Source: Acidimicrobiaceae bacterium (lineage in GTDB: Bacteria; Actinomycetota; Acidimicrobiia; Acidimicrobiales; RAAP-2). Taken from it: 62,101 nt of DNA. The stretch covers positions 1-62,101 of the forward strand of contig PMOE01000042.1 in assembly GCA_003161575.1 (NCBI GenBank), given 5' to 3'. Made by a program: the position numbers and the translations under genes. This document shows positions 36,489 to 45,484 of this stretch, piece after piece (within the stretch, counting starts at the first letter, position 1; each line of letters begins with the position of its first letter). The notes under the pieces were generated by a model. That model did not search any database. It saw only the letters and a list, made by a program, of their open reading frames with translations, and was not told the origin of the DNA.

Positions 36489-37463
36489 TCACGCACCGAG
36501 CAGGTCCACGAGCTGGTCGGGTCGCCACTGTCCGGGGGCCGATCCGCTGCAGGCCGATTCGTTAGCCATTCGCCCGAGCAACTCGTTCGCCGGGGTAGCC
36601 ACGCCGTGGAGGCGGCCGAGCAGGACGATCTCCGCATTGAGATAGTCCGCCTCGATGGAGCCAGCGCCTCGAGCGAGGCTCTGCCACGATGATCCTCCCG
36701 ACCATTCACTGCGCCGGGTCCGCTGCAGCTGGAGCAAGCTGCCACGCCGTTGCGCGTCCTCGGCGTCGGAAGCGAAGTCGATCCCGGCTGCTCGGAGCGC
36801 TGCCTCTCCCTCACGGCGGGCCAGGGTGTCGATCTCGCTACCCCGGCCTGCCGGCCCGCACAGCGCCTCGACGGCGTTGGAGAGGTTCTTCAGGAGCTTG
36901 GTGTACTTCCAGCGCATGACGTCGGGCACGGCCCGTGAGTCGAAGCTCGCTTCGTTCATGGCCCGGGCCAGGGTTTCGACCAACGGGTCGACGCCGTTCG
37001 GATACCGGCCGAGGTCGAGCAGGCCGGTCACCGGGGCCGAGTGCGCTTGGACGACGCCGGGCTCGAGATGGGTCGTCGGGCACATGACGCACATGGCGTA
37101 GGTGTTGGCGAACAGGCGGAGGGCCCGGCGCTCATTCTCCACCCCGTTTTGCGCGCACACCACCGCGGTCTGCGGTGGGGCAACCAGGGCGACGGAGCGC
37201 AACGCCTGCTCGGTGTCCTGGCTCTTCACCGCCAGGATCACCACCGCCGGATCGTCCTGGTCCCAGTCAATATGGGAGGGGTCCGCCACCGCTTGGATGG
37301 GGAGCCTGAGCGACTCTCCAGGTAGTTCAAGCCCGAGCCCGGACTGCTGGATCGCCGCCAGATGGGCGCCCCGGGCAATGAGCTGGACCGGTTGTCCTTG
37401 GCGGAAGAGCTGAGCGCCGATGACCCCGCCGATCCCCCCGGCGCCGAAAACGATGACCTGCAT
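36489..37463 (-). CDS. Ketopantoate reductase-like (PanE/ApbA family) oxidoreductase
   Basis: 324 aa from ATG 37463 (QVIVFGAGGIGGVIGAQLF follows); the frame runs further upstream only into the divergent MpaB gene. The NADP motif GxGxxG, the catalytic Lys region MRWKYTKLLKNLSNAVEAL and a conserved Asn/Ser helix are present, matching the PanE/ApbA C-terminal domain. Genuine PanE makes pantoate for CoA; this paralogue is not near other pan genes, so its substrate is open. It lies back to back with the MpaB-type gene, 43 bp between starts. Confidence 0.88.
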   Translation of the reverse strand: MQVIVFGAGGIGGVIGAQLFRQGQPVQLIARGAHLAAIQQSGLGLELPGESLRLPIQAVADPSHIDWDQDDPAVVILAVKSQDTEQALRSVALVAPPQTAVVCAQNGVENERRALRLFANTYAMCVMCPTTHLEPGVVQAHSAPVTGLLDLGRYPNGVDPLVETLARAMNEASFDSRAVPDVMRWKYTKLLKNLSNAVEALCGPAGRGSEIDTLARREGEAALRAAGIDFASDAEDAQRRGSLLQLQRTRRSEWSGGSSWQSLARGAGSIEADYLNAEIVLLGRLHGVATPANELLGRMANESACSGSAPGQWRPDQLVDLLGA

Positions 37464-37506
37464 GCCACGATGTTGGCACGATGCTGGGCGCAGGAGGCCG
37501 GTCATC

Positions 37507-38484
37507 ATGACCCACATCACCGAACCCCTGCTGCGGGCCACCGCCCTCGGCACCCAGGTGGCCCTCGCTCCGGTCCGCGTCCTCGGGACCCTCGCCGAAG
37601 GCCGGCGGGTCGAAATCGACCGGGACATCCGGCGGTCCCTCGGCGTGTCCGCTGAGCCCAAGCCCTTGGTGATGGACCCCGGGCGAGCCTTTCTCCATCC
37701 CGACGCCGTGGCCCGCCGCGTCCACGCCGACCTCCCGTCGATGATGATCGCCGGCCTGAGCACTCTTTTGCTCCAGACTCTCCATCCCCTGACGATGGCC
37801 GGGGTGGCCGAACACTCCGACTACGCGGCGGACCCCGTCGGCCGCCTGCGGCGAACCTCGGCCTTCGTCGCGTACACCACGTATGGGACGAACGAGCAAG
37901 CCCGCGACGCCATCGAGGCGGTCAAACGGACTCATGTCAAGGTTCGCGGCATTGCCCCAGACGGGCGCTCGTACTCGGCATCGGACCCCGAGCTCGTCAC
38001 CTGGGTCCACGTCGCCGAGGTGTCGACGTTCCTTCACTCCGCGCAGCGGTTCGGCCCGAGACGCTTCACTCGCGAGCAATGTGACGCCTACTACGCCGAG
38101 ACCTCGGCTGTCGCCTACGAGCTCGGTGCGACATGGGTCCCCCGCTCGGTCGATGAGGTAAAGGCCTATTTCCGTCGGATCCGCCCCGACCTCTATGCCG
38201 GCCCGCAGGCGCTGTCCGCCCGCGCCTTCCTCCTGCGGGGCGTCGGTACAAAACCCGAAGACCGGGCGGCCTACGCGGTGCTCGCCGGTGCCGCTGTGAG
38301 CCTCCTGCCGGGGTGGGCCAAGGCCGAACTCGGTCTGCCGGCGATCCCGCTGGCCGACCGCCTGGTCGTCGTCCCCCTCGGACGCGCCCTCACCTTCGGG
38401 TTGCGCTGGGCCCTGACTCTGCCTGCCGACCCCACCGCTTGCGCCGAGCGCCGCGCTGACACCGAGTCGGACGGGAAAACTTGA
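37507..38484 (+). CDS. MpaB-type oxygenase (DUF2236, Lcp rubber-oxygenase-like)
   Basis: 325 aa from ATG 37507. Characteristic blocks of the MpaB/Lcp heme-oxygenase-like family: LLQTLHPLTMAGVAEHSDYAADPVGRLRRT, then SDPELVTWVHVAEVSTFLHSAQRFG, where the His/Arg residues would bind heme. The founding members are fungal MpaB, which cleaves a farnesyl chain, and latex-clearing protein. Substrate of actinobacterial versions is mostly unknown. No signal peptide. Convergent with the SDR gene, 4 bp between stops. Confidence 0.9.
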   Translation: MTHITEPLLRATALGTQVALAPVRVLGTLAEGRRVEIDRDIRRSLGVSAEPKPLVMDPGRAFLHPDAVARRVHADLPSMMIAGLSTLLLQTLHPLTMAGVAEHSDYAADPVGRLRRTSAFVAYTTYGTNEQARDAIEAVKRTHVKVRGIAPDGRSYSASDPELVTWVHVAEVSTFLHSAQRFGPRRFTREQCDAYYAETSAVAYELGATWVPRSVDEVKAYFRRIRPDLYAGPQALSARAFLLRGVGTKPEDRAAYAVLAGAAVSLLPGWAKAELGLPAIPLADRLVVVPLGRALTFGLRWALTLPADPTACAERRADTESDGKT

Positions 38485-38488
38485 GCGC

Positions 38489-39250
38489 TCACAGGGCGAT
38501 CGTCAAACCGCCATCGACGGCGAGTACCTGGCCGGTCACGTACGAGGAGGTGGCCAGGGCCAGCACCATCTCGGCGACGTCGCCGACGCGACCGCTCCGC
38601 TTGAGTGGTGCCACCTGGCGCACGGCTTCGCGCACCGCGTCCCAGTCGGCCGTCCAGGGAGTATCGATCAGGCCGGGAGCGACGGCGTTCACCCGGACCT
38701 CGGGCCCGAGCACCTTGGCCAGCAGCACCGTCTGGTGGTTGAGGGCCGCCTTTGAGCTGGCATAGGGGATCGAGCTCCCGGTGGCCCGAAGCCCGGCGAT
38801 CGAAGAGATGTTGACCACCGTGCCTCGTTGTTCGCGCAATTTGGGCACCGCGGCCATCGTCATGACCCAGGTCCCAAAGACGTTGACCTCGAAGATGCGG
38901 CGCCATACCTCGACACCCGCCCGGTCCAACTCGTGATGGGGGATCACCTCGGTGGTCCCGGCGTTGTTGACCAAGACGTCGATTCGGCCCCACCGCTCGA
39001 GTGCGGCCGCTACCAGCCGCTCGGGGTCCCCTTCGACGGTGATGTCGGCTCGGACGTAGTGAGCGTCGGGGAGGCTCTCGGCAACTGCGAGACCGGCGTC
39101 GACTGACCGGGAGGAGTTGACAAGGACCGAAGCCCCGGCCGTGGCGAATCGTCGGGCCACCTCTTCGCCGATTCCGCTGGATGATCCGGTGACGATGGCC
39201 ACGCGGCCGGCAAGGCGATCGTTGTCGCTGAGATTGCCAAGCGTACTCAC
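38489..39250 (-). CDS. SDR family NAD(P)-dependent oxidoreductase
   Basis: 253 aa from GTG 39250, which overlaps the epimerase stop (GTGA). Classical SDR: cofactor motif VTGSSSGIG, LVNNAG, catalytic Ser in VNISSIAG and YxxxK in IPYASSKAALN, C-terminal DGGLTIAL. Substrate cannot be told from sequence; coupling to the aldose-1-epimerase-like gene hints at a sugar or polyol. Confidence 0.92.
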   Translation of the reverse strand: MSTLGNLSDNDRLAGRVAIVTGSSSGIGEEVARRFATAGASVLVNSSRSVDAGLAVAESLPDAHYVRADITVEGDPERLVAAALERWGRIDVLVNNAGTTEVIPHHELDRAGVEVWRRIFEVNVFGTWVMTMAAVPKLREQRGTVVNISSIAGLRATGSSIPYASSKAALNHQTVLLAKVLGPEVRVNAVAPGLIDTPWTADWDAVREAVRQVAPLKRSGRVGDVAEMVLALATSSYVTGQVLAVDGGLTIAL

Positions 39251-40191
39251 CGCGGTCGGATACCCCAGCTCCCAGACCACGTTTGGCCGGGTTCAAGAAC
39301 AATCAGATCCTTCCCCGAGCGCAGGGCATCGGGCGGGCAGGTCATCGGTTCGATGGCGACGGCGTGTCGCCTCCGGTCCGGATCCCCGAGGGTGTCACCC
39401 GTGTAACACATCAGATAGTTGAAACGGTCGTCGACCCACAATTCGGCCCCGCGCTCCCCCGACGGGTCGTCAAGCGACGCCCAGGCTGTGCCGTCGGCAT
39501 CGCGGTGCAGCCCGGCGAAGGCCGTGTCCATCCGGGTCGGCCCGATGGGCCGTCCACTCGTGAAGTCGAACTCGCTTCCCGCCACCGGCTGGACCTCCCC
39601 GGTCGGCAACGACCGCGCGTCGAGCATCAGACGCCGGGTTCCGGGCAACCGGAGGATGGCCGAGTCGATCGGTTGCGATCCCACCGTGAGATACGGGTGG
39701 AAGCCAACGCCAAAGGGCAGCGTCAGCTCGCCGGGGTTACCAGCCGTGGTGGTGACCGCAAGGCCGTCGCGGCCAAGGCGGTACTCGATGCGGAGCTGCA
39801 AGGTGAAGGGGTACCCGGGGGTGGGGTGGACGAGGCAGCCAACGGTCATGACATTCTGGGCGAGCGCCTCGACCTGCCAGGGAACCCAACGGACGAGCCC
39901 ATGGATTGCGTTGCGCAGCTCGGGCTCGTCGAGGGCGGCCTGGGCTTGCATCCCTGAGAACTCGTAGCGCCCGTCACCGAGGCGGTTCGGCCACGGAGCG
40001 AGCACCTGGCCCCGACCACTGTGGGACCACTCGGTCGGTGCGAACCCGTCGACGATGTCCACGCCGGCCAGGGTATAGGAGCGGATCGTGGCCCCGACCT
40101 CGGTGATGCAGAGCTGTTGGCGGCCGTGGCCGATGGTCCACTGCTCGCCGGTCGGTGACTGCGGCGATGTGAGTCGTCGGTGTGCGGGCAT
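39247..40191 (-). CDS. Aldose 1-epimerase family protein
   Basis: 314 aa from ATG 40191. Fits the galactose-mutarotase fold: RGQVLAPWPNRLGDGRYEFSG (substrate-binding NR motif), NAIHGLVRWVPW (catalytic His region), FGVGFHPYLT (second His) and a C-terminal Glu in VAIEPMTCPPDAL. The combination is that of YeaD/GalM-like enzymes that interconvert sugar anomers. Followed by an SDR with overlapping start. Divergent from surE (48 bp between starts). Confidence 0.9.
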   Translation of the reverse strand: MPAHRRLTSPQSPTGEQWTIGHGRQQLCITEVGATIRSYTLAGVDIVDGFAPTEWSHSGRGQVLAPWPNRLGDGRYEFSGMQAQAALDEPELRNAIHGLVRWVPWQVEALAQNVMTVGCLVHPTPGYPFTLQLRIEYRLGRDGLAVTTTAGNPGELTLPFGVGFHPYLTVGSQPIDSAILRLPGTRRLMLDARSLPTGEVQPVAGSEFDFTSGRPIGPTRMDTAFAGLHRDADGTAWASLDDPSGERGAELWVDDRFNYLMCYTGDTLGDPDRRRHAVAIEPMTCPPDALRSGKDLIVLEPGQTWSGSWGIRPR

Positions 40192-40239
40192 GGCTTCTCC
40201 GGAACGCCAGATGGTGGGTCGGCGGTATCGTACTGGCGC

Positions 40240-41106
40240 GTGCGCATCTTGGTGACCAACGACGACGGCGTGCACGCCCCTGGGCTGGCCGCGCTCACCC
40301 GGGCGCTGGCTCGGTGGATGGCCGAAGGCTCGCCCGCAGAGGAGCGCCAGGTCGTCGTGGTCGCACCACTTGCCAACCACAGTGGCGCCTCAGCGGCCGT
40401 CGGAACGGTCTATGAACGTGAGGCTGTGGCCTACCGGTCCGTAGAAATCAAGGGGGCCGAAGAGGTGCCGACCTACGGCTTGGACGCCTCACCGGCGCTT
40501 TCGGTCATCTTGGGGTCGCTCGGCGCGTTCGGAGCCAAGCCGGACCTCATCGTCTCGGGCATCAACCTCGGGGTGAACGTCGGCCGATCCGTGTTGCATT
40601 CAGGGACGGTGGGTGCCGCCTTGACCGGCGCCCAGTTGGGCATCAGCGGCCTGGCCGTCTCACTGCGCACCGGGGTCGAGCCCGAGCCCTGGCAGACCGC
40701 AGCCACCATCGCCGTGGCCGTGCTGCCCGTGCTCACCGCCGCTCCGGCCCGCACCGTGCTCAACCTGAACGTCCCGGCCCTGCCCCTCGCAGAGTTGCGG
40801 GGGATCCGCCGAGGTCGCATCGGGGGGGCCGGGATCATCAAGTCGGCCAGCGATGCGTCTTTTCCCCTGGGCCACGGTGGGCTCGGTGGGCCCAAGGAGG
40901 GCGAGGTGCACCTCAAGCTCGGCGCCGCCGTTCCCCAGCTGGGCGACCTGGGCGAAAGGGATCCCGACGAGGACGCGGCGCTGGTCGCCGCCGGGTTCGC
41001 CTCCCTCACCCCGCTGCTCGGGGTCCGCGAAGCCAACGGCGCCGAGATGGACGGGGTTGTACGCGACGCCCTCGCCCTCGCCGACCGGGCACAACAGCGC
41101 GCCTGA
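40240..41106 (+). CDS. surE: 5'/3'-nucleotidase SurE
   Basis: 288 aa from GTG 40240. SurE signature at the N-terminus: ILVTNDDGVHAPGLAAL with the metal Asp pair, NHSGASAAV with the catalytic Ser/Asn, and PDLIVSGINLGVNVG, LHSGTVGAALTGA. Removes phosphate from nucleoside monophosphates in stationary-phase survival. A TATCGT hexamer (40226-40231) lies 8 nt before the GTG, and no Shine-Dalgarno is visible, so the mRNA may be leaderless. Slightly longer than typical 250-270 aa family members owing to a Gly-rich insert near 205-235. Confidence 0.95.
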   Translation: MRILVTNDDGVHAPGLAALTRALARWMAEGSPAEERQVVVVAPLANHSGASAAVGTVYEREAVAYRSVEIKGAEEVPTYGLDASPALSVILGSLGAFGAKPDLIVSGINLGVNVGRSVLHSGTVGAALTGAQLGISGLAVSLRTGVEPEPWQTAATIAVAVLPVLTAAPARTVLNLNVPALPLAELRGIRRGRIGGAGIIKSASDASFPLGHGGLGGPKEGEVHLKLGAAVPQLGDLGERDPDEDAALVAAGFASLTPLLGVREANGAEMDGVVRDALALADRAQQRA

Positions 41107-41599
41107 CCCGTCGGTTCACTGGGCGGCGCTCAGGACCCTGCCGATCTTGCGGGTCCCTGATGGCGTGACGACGACGGTGGGACCGCCCCCGGATCCGAAG
41201 TGCCGGCCGATCCGAGCGGAGGCCCCGCCACCGGGTTGCACCCACAATGAAAAGTTGCACGGGTGTTACTCCGTTGCTACGGTCAACGAACACCCGTTCC
41301 GCCAGTGGTGGGCGCCGCCGTTGCCCTATGTGGCCGACCTGGTGACCCCGCCTCCACGTACGCCGCGTCCCGCCCAGCCTCGAACTTTGGACGGGCGCGA
41401 CCAGACAACCCGTCCGTCCGACCACCGCCATGAGGAGTCGCCCCACCGAGCCAAACCCGGGATCTCCCGTCTCGCACCTCGTACGGACCAGCTTGCAAGT
41501 CCAGGGTCACCCGCCCCTCCCCGGCAGTGACTCGCGAGATGAATGCACCCAAGACGGCGCCCGCATTCCCAAACCAACTCGACAGCGAGGAGGCGCAAG
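41107..41599 (+). promoter_or_regulatory. Long untranslated leader of the Rpf-like gene
   Basis: 493 bp without a credible gene. A promoter at 41255-41283 would leave a leader of about 310 nt before the ATG. Rpf genes in other actinobacteria often carry a c-di-AMP (ydaO) riboswitch; here CTCGACAGCGAGGAGGC (41577-41594) and CCGCCAGTGGTGGGC (41299-41313) recall parts of it, but the match is partial. Confidence 0.4.
41255..41283 (+). promoter_or_regulatory. Sigma-70-like promoter
   Basis: TTGCAC (41255-41260), 17-bp spacer, TACGGT (41278-41283). Upstream of the long leader of the Rpf-like gene. Confidence 0.5.
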
Positions 41600-42367
41600 A
41601 TGCGCAAGCACCGGCTGTACGGCTTCGGGCTCGCGCTGCTGACCGTGGTGGGAGCACAGGCCATTCTCCAGCGGCCGAGCGGCGCCACGAATGCGGCCGC
41701 TCCCACCCACGCGACCGGCGTTGGTCACCCACCGCTCCACGGGACCCACCAATTCCGAAGCTCGCTCGTCGCCGACGATGCGGGATCGAATTCGCCGGGA
41801 TGGAACCAGATCACCCCAGGCGTCCAAAGCGATGCCTCATCGGCGGCCGAGGCGGCACTGGCCGCCGCCGACCCCACGACTCCCCAGCCGACAGGACTCG
41901 GCTCACAGGTCCAGTTCCAAAAGCTGCGAGCGCTGATCGCGACATTCCGGGCTGAGCAGTTCAACGCCTTGGTGGCCACCTACAACCTCCAGCAGTACGC
42001 GGCGTCGATCGCTGCTGGGCAGGCGGCCACGGCGGCCGCAGCACAGGCGACACAGGCCGCCCAAGCCGCGCCGCCAGCAGCGGCCGCCCCGACGACGCCG
42101 ACTACCACGCCCGCAACCGTGACGCCGCCCGGCGGCGTGTGGGCGGCTCTCCGCCAATGCGAGTCGGGCGACAACTACGCCGACGACACGGGCAACGGGT
42201 ACTACGGGGCCTACCAGTTCGCCCTCGCGACCTGGCGGGGGCTCGGCTACTCGGGCCTCCCGAGCCAGGCCCCCCCGGCCATCCAGGACGCGGCGGCGGC
42301 TCAGCTCCAGGCCCGTAGCGGCTGGGGTCAATGGCCAGCGTGCGCTCGCCATCTCGGGCTCCTCTGA
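41600..42367 (+). CDS. Rpf-like transglycosylase domain protein
   Basis: 255 aa. GAGGAGG lies 7 bp before the ATG. Signal peptide or anchor at ~1-24, then a low-complexity Ala/Gln/Pro linker with a helical stretch (KLRALIATFRAEQFNALVATYNLQQYAASIA), and a C-terminal ~75-residue domain beginning GVWAALRQCESGDNYADDTG with the conserved catalytic Glu after Cys, ending ARSGWGQWPACARHLGL. This is the resuscitation-promoting-factor/transglycosylase-like lysozyme fold that cleaves peptidoglycan glycan strands. Preceded by an unusually long leader. Confidence 0.92.
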   Translation: MRKHRLYGFGLALLTVVGAQAILQRPSGATNAAAPTHATGVGHPPLHGTHQFRSSLVADDAGSNSPGWNQITPGVQSDASSAAEAALAAADPTTPQPTGLGSQVQFQKLRALIATFRAEQFNALVATYNLQQYAASIAAGQAATAAAAQATQAAQAAPPAAAAPTTPTTTPATVTPPGGVWAALRQCESGDNYADDTGNGYYGAYQFALATWRGLGYSGLPSQAPPAIQDAAAAQLQARSGWGQWPACARHLGLL

Positions 42368-42492
42368 GCACCGGACCCCGGACAGGTGCTGCCCCGAAGA
42401 GCGACGAAGTCCCGGCCGCATCAGTGCGGCGAAACGGTCATCGCGTTGAGTGCGTGGACCGCTTCTCCGCGTTGATGACAGGCTGGGCCGCC

Positions 42493-43326
42493 ATGCCCCA
42501 CCAGCTCCGCACTTTTACCCACGGCGACCTGACGTTGTCCTACGAGGTCCACGGCTCCGGCGACCGCACACTCGTCTACCTCCACGGCCTGCTCCTCGAC
42601 GCTGCGGTCAACCGCCGATTGGCCCGGGACCTTGCCGACGCGGGGAACCGGGTCATCCTTCTCGACCTGCCCGGCCACGGGGCTTCGGACAAGCCGCGGC
42701 GAGCCACCGCCCATCGGATGGACGCCTACGCCCGACGGGTGATCGATCTGCTCGATGAGCTCGGTGTCGAAAAGGCGGTGATCGGCGGCATCTCGCTCGG
42801 CGCCGATGTGGCCCTCCAGGTCGCCCTCATCGCTCCACTGCGAGTGCAGGCGATGGTCCTCGAGATGCCCGTGCTCGAATCGGCCACCCCATTCGCTGCG
42901 CTGCTGTTCACACCGCTGCTGGTGGCCACCCACTACGGTGCCCCGTTCGTCCGGGCCCTCTCGCTCGTCGCCCGGCGGATCCCCCGTGAGCGGTTGGGGC
43001 CGTTCGACCAGTTCTTCGGGCCACTCATCCTCGATCCCGACGAGATGGTGGCCGTTCTCCACGGCGTCTTGGTCGGCCCGGTGGCGCCGTCCGCCGAGGA
43101 ACGCTCGGCTATGACAATGCCCGCGCTGGTCATCGGGCACCAGTCGGACCGCCTCCACCCGTTCGGGGACGCCTACCGACTGTCGGACCAGCTGCCCAAC
43201 TCCCGATTGCTCGAAGCTCACTCGTTCTGGGAACTGCGAGTTGTCCCGGCCCGGCTGACCTCGGAGATCTCCTCGTTCTTGGACCAGGTCTGGTCACACT
43301 CGGCCCATAGCCGCCGCTCGGCCTGA
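42493..43326 (+). CDS. Alpha/beta hydrolase
   Basis: 277 aa from ATG 42493; an ATG six codons earlier is possible. Oxyanion-hole HG in LVYLHGLLLD, nucleophile elbow GISLGAD (Ser), Asp in VIGHQSDRLHPF and a late His in LLEAHSFWEL form a complete catalytic triad. Cap region around 150-200. Broad family of esterases and C-C hydrolases; substrate unknown. Follows the Rpf-like gene on the same strand. Confidence 0.9.
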   Translation: MPHQLRTFTHGDLTLSYEVHGSGDRTLVYLHGLLLDAAVNRRLARDLADAGNRVILLDLPGHGASDKPRRATAHRMDAYARRVIDLLDELGVEKAVIGGISLGADVALQVALIAPLRVQAMVLEMPVLESATPFAALLFTPLLVATHYGAPFVRALSLVARRIPRERLGPFDQFFGPLILDPDEMVAVLHGVLVGPVAPSAEERSAMTMPALVIGHQSDRLHPFGDAYRLSDQLPNSRLLEAHSFWELRVVPARLTSEISSFLDQVWSHSAHSRRSA

Positions 43327-43355
43327 GCGCACCAAGCCGGGGACTCGAAGAGCGG

Positions 43356-43793
43356 TCAGCCGTCGGGATCATCACCGGACCGACGCTGGCGTTTCACATC
43401 GGAGCGTCGGCGCTTGTCGGCCAGCCGGCGCTCTTTGGCCCCCCGGGTCGGCCCGGTGGGTCGGCGCGGCGGGTCGGTGCGCAGCGCCGCCGCCAGCCGA
43501 GCGGCCAGACGGTCGAGGGCGATCTGGCGGTTCCGGGCCTGCGAACGCTCATCAGAAGCGGTGGCCCGGACCACCGGACCCAGCCGATCGAGCAGCCGGG
43601 CCCGCTGACGGGGGCCGAGGGCGCTCGAGTGGACCACGTCGAAGCGGACCTCGACGCGGCTGGCCGTCTTGTTGGCGTGCTGGCCCCCCGGGCCGCCCGA
43701 CGGGGTGGCCCGCCACTTCACCTCGGTGAGTGGGATGACCAGGCTCGGGCTCACCTTGAGGCTGCCCTCGTCAACGCCTTGGTTCCCAGTCAC
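43356..43793 (-). CDS. arfB: Alternative ribosome-rescue factor ArfB (class I RF-like hydrolase)
   Basis: 145 aa from GTG 43793, chosen because the frame upstream would cross the divergent aldo-keto reductase start. GGQ motif in RATPSGGPGGQHANKTASRVEVRF, then a helix and a very basic tail (GAKERRLADKRRRSDVKRQRR) that in ArfB enters the mRNA channel of stalled ribosomes. Releases nascent chains from ribosomes that lack a stop codon. Length matches the family (~140 aa), without the codon-recognition domain of RF1/RF2. Confidence 0.93.
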   Translation of the reverse strand: MTGNQGVDEGSLKVSPSLVIPLTEVKWRATPSGGPGGQHANKTASRVEVRFDVVHSSALGPRQRARLLDRLGPVVRATASDERSQARNRQIALDRLAARLAAALRTDPPRRPTGPTRGAKERRLADKRRRSDVKRQRRSGDDPDG

Positions 43794-43825
43794 GACGCGA
43801 GCGTAGGACCAGTACGCTCGGCGCC

Positions 43826-44824
43826 ATGGAATATCGACACCTCGGACGGAGCGGGATGGTCGTCTCGGCCCTCGCATACGGCAACTGGATCACCCACGGC
43901 GGTCAGGTGGAGGAAGACGCGGCCAAGGCGTGCGTGAATGCGGCACTCGACGCCGGCATCACCACCTTTGACACGGCCGATGTCTACGCCATTGGCAAGG
44001 CCGAAGAGGTGCTGGGTCGCGCCTTGAAGGGCGTCAGGCGCGACTCGATCGAGATCTTCACCAAGGTCTACTGGCCGACCGGGCCGAACCCGAACAACCG
44101 CGGGCTCTCGCGCAAACACGTCATGGAGTCCTGCAACGCGTCGCTCGAGCGTCTCCAGACCGACCATGTCGACCTGCTCCAGGCCCACCGCTACGACTAC
44201 GAGGCGCCGCTCGAAGAAACCATGCAGGCATTTGACGACCTGATCCGCCAGGGCAAGGTGCACTACATCGGCGTGTCGGAGTGGACGGCCGAACAGATCA
44301 GCGAAGCGCTTCGGGTGGCCGACGACATGGGACTCGACCGCATCGTTTCAAACCAGCCGCAGTACAACCTGCTCTGGCGGGTTATCGAGGCCGAGGTCGT
44401 CCCGCTGTGCGAGCAGGAAGGGATCGGCCAGGTCGTCTGGTCCCCGCTCGCCCAAGGGGTGCTCACCGGCAAGTACAAGCCGGGCGAGGACCCTCCGGCA
44501 CAGTCCCGCGCGACCTCGGAGGAAGGACCCGAGAACATCGGGTGGCTCTTGCGCGACGAGGTGCTCGATCCGGTCCAGCAGTTCGCCACACTGGCTCGCG
44601 AGGCCGGGTTCACTCCCGCAGCGGTGGCCCTGGCCTGGGTGCTGCAGAACGAGAACGTGTCGGCGGCGATCATCGGCGCCACCCGGCCCGAGCAGGTCGT
44701 CGAGAACGTCAAGGCCGTCGACATCGTCCTCGATGCCGACTTGCTGCGGGCGATCGACGAGGTCCTCGAGCCGACCATCTTGTGGGACCCCGGATTCACG
44801 ATCAGCCCGGAGACGCGTCCCTGA
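43826..44824 (+). CDS. Aldo/keto reductase
   Basis: 332 aa. N-terminal EYRHLGRSGMVVSALAYGNW, catalytic tetrad D and Y in TFDTADVYAIGKAEEVLG, K in FTKVYWP and H in LLQAHRYD. Closest in pattern to the potassium-channel beta-subunit-like AKR group (YghZ-type). NADPH-dependent carbonyl reduction in the cytosol; substrate unknown. Divergent from arfB with 32 bp between starts. Confidence 0.94.
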   Translation: MEYRHLGRSGMVVSALAYGNWITHGGQVEEDAAKACVNAALDAGITTFDTADVYAIGKAEEVLGRALKGVRRDSIEIFTKVYWPTGPNPNNRGLSRKHVMESCNASLERLQTDHVDLLQAHRYDYEAPLEETMQAFDDLIRQGKVHYIGVSEWTAEQISEALRVADDMGLDRIVSNQPQYNLLWRVIEAEVVPLCEQEGIGQVVWSPLAQGVLTGKYKPGEDPPAQSRATSEEGPENIGWLLRDEVLDPVQQFATLAREAGFTPAAVALAWVLQNENVSAAIIGATRPEQVVENVKAVDIVLDADLLRAIDEVLEPTILWDPGFTISPETRP

Positions 44825-44864
44825 TCGCTCCCGGTGGCGGCGAAATGGCGAACGACCGAGCCGA

Positions 44865-45317
44865 TCAGAACCTGGTGACGACCGATTTGACCTCCAAGGT
44901 GGAGTGGACCCGGCGCTCCTCGAAGACCCGCTTGTAACCGGTGTGGCTGATCCGCCACTCCCCCTCCACCTTGGTGTATTCGTCTGAGTAGAAGGCGGTG
45001 CCCCCGATCTCGAGATCGAAATCGAGAGCCATGACCCGGTCTTCTAAGTACCACACGCCCGTCGCGCTGGTCTGTGAGGTCAAGGTGATCTCAGGATGGT
45101 GACCGAAGTGGGCCGAAACGAGCCTCGGGTCGCTGAGCGAGGTGTCGAGAAATCCAACGATGGCGGCACGACCCTCGAGAGTGTTCTTTCCGTCCTCATA
45201 CGACGCAGTGCACCCGTCGGTCAGGAGCTGACCCAGCTCAACGAACTGCTTGAGGTCGAGCAACCGGAAGTAGGCGTACTTGAGCTGCTTGATCTCTTCG
45301 ATGTCCTCGAGCCCCAT
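44865..45317 (-). CDS. SnoaL/NTF2-like family protein
   Basis: 150 aa from ATG 45317, which has AGGAAAGGGA 5 bp upstream. The pattern IEEIKQLKYAYFRLLDLKQF, then GRAAIVGFLDTSL, ATGVWYLEDRVM, GTAFYSDEYTKVEGEWRISHTGYKR fits the SnoaL-like cone-shaped fold, used by polyketide cyclases, dehydratases and many steroid-catabolism proteins. Catalytic residues differ among members, so activity is open. Convergent with the aldo-keto reductase gene. Confidence 0.88.
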   Translation of the reverse strand: MGLEDIEEIKQLKYAYFRLLDLKQFVELGQLLTDGCTASYEDGKNTLEGRAAIVGFLDTSLSDPRLVSAHFGHHPEITLTSQTSATGVWYLEDRVMALDFDLEIGGTAFYSDEYTKVEGEWRISHTGYKRVFEERRVHSTLEVKSVVTRF

Positions 45318-45484
45318 GCAGTTCCCTTTCCTGAAAGCCGCCCGTCCGGGCGCAGCGACGCGACGCGGGCAACGCGCCGCCCGAGTGTACCGGGGCCGGC
45401 CACGCCGATCGGGGGGTAGTTTCGGACAAAGGGCGCGCCGGAAATTCCGTGAGTGGCCGGTGCCCGACGTGGGGAGCAGATGAG

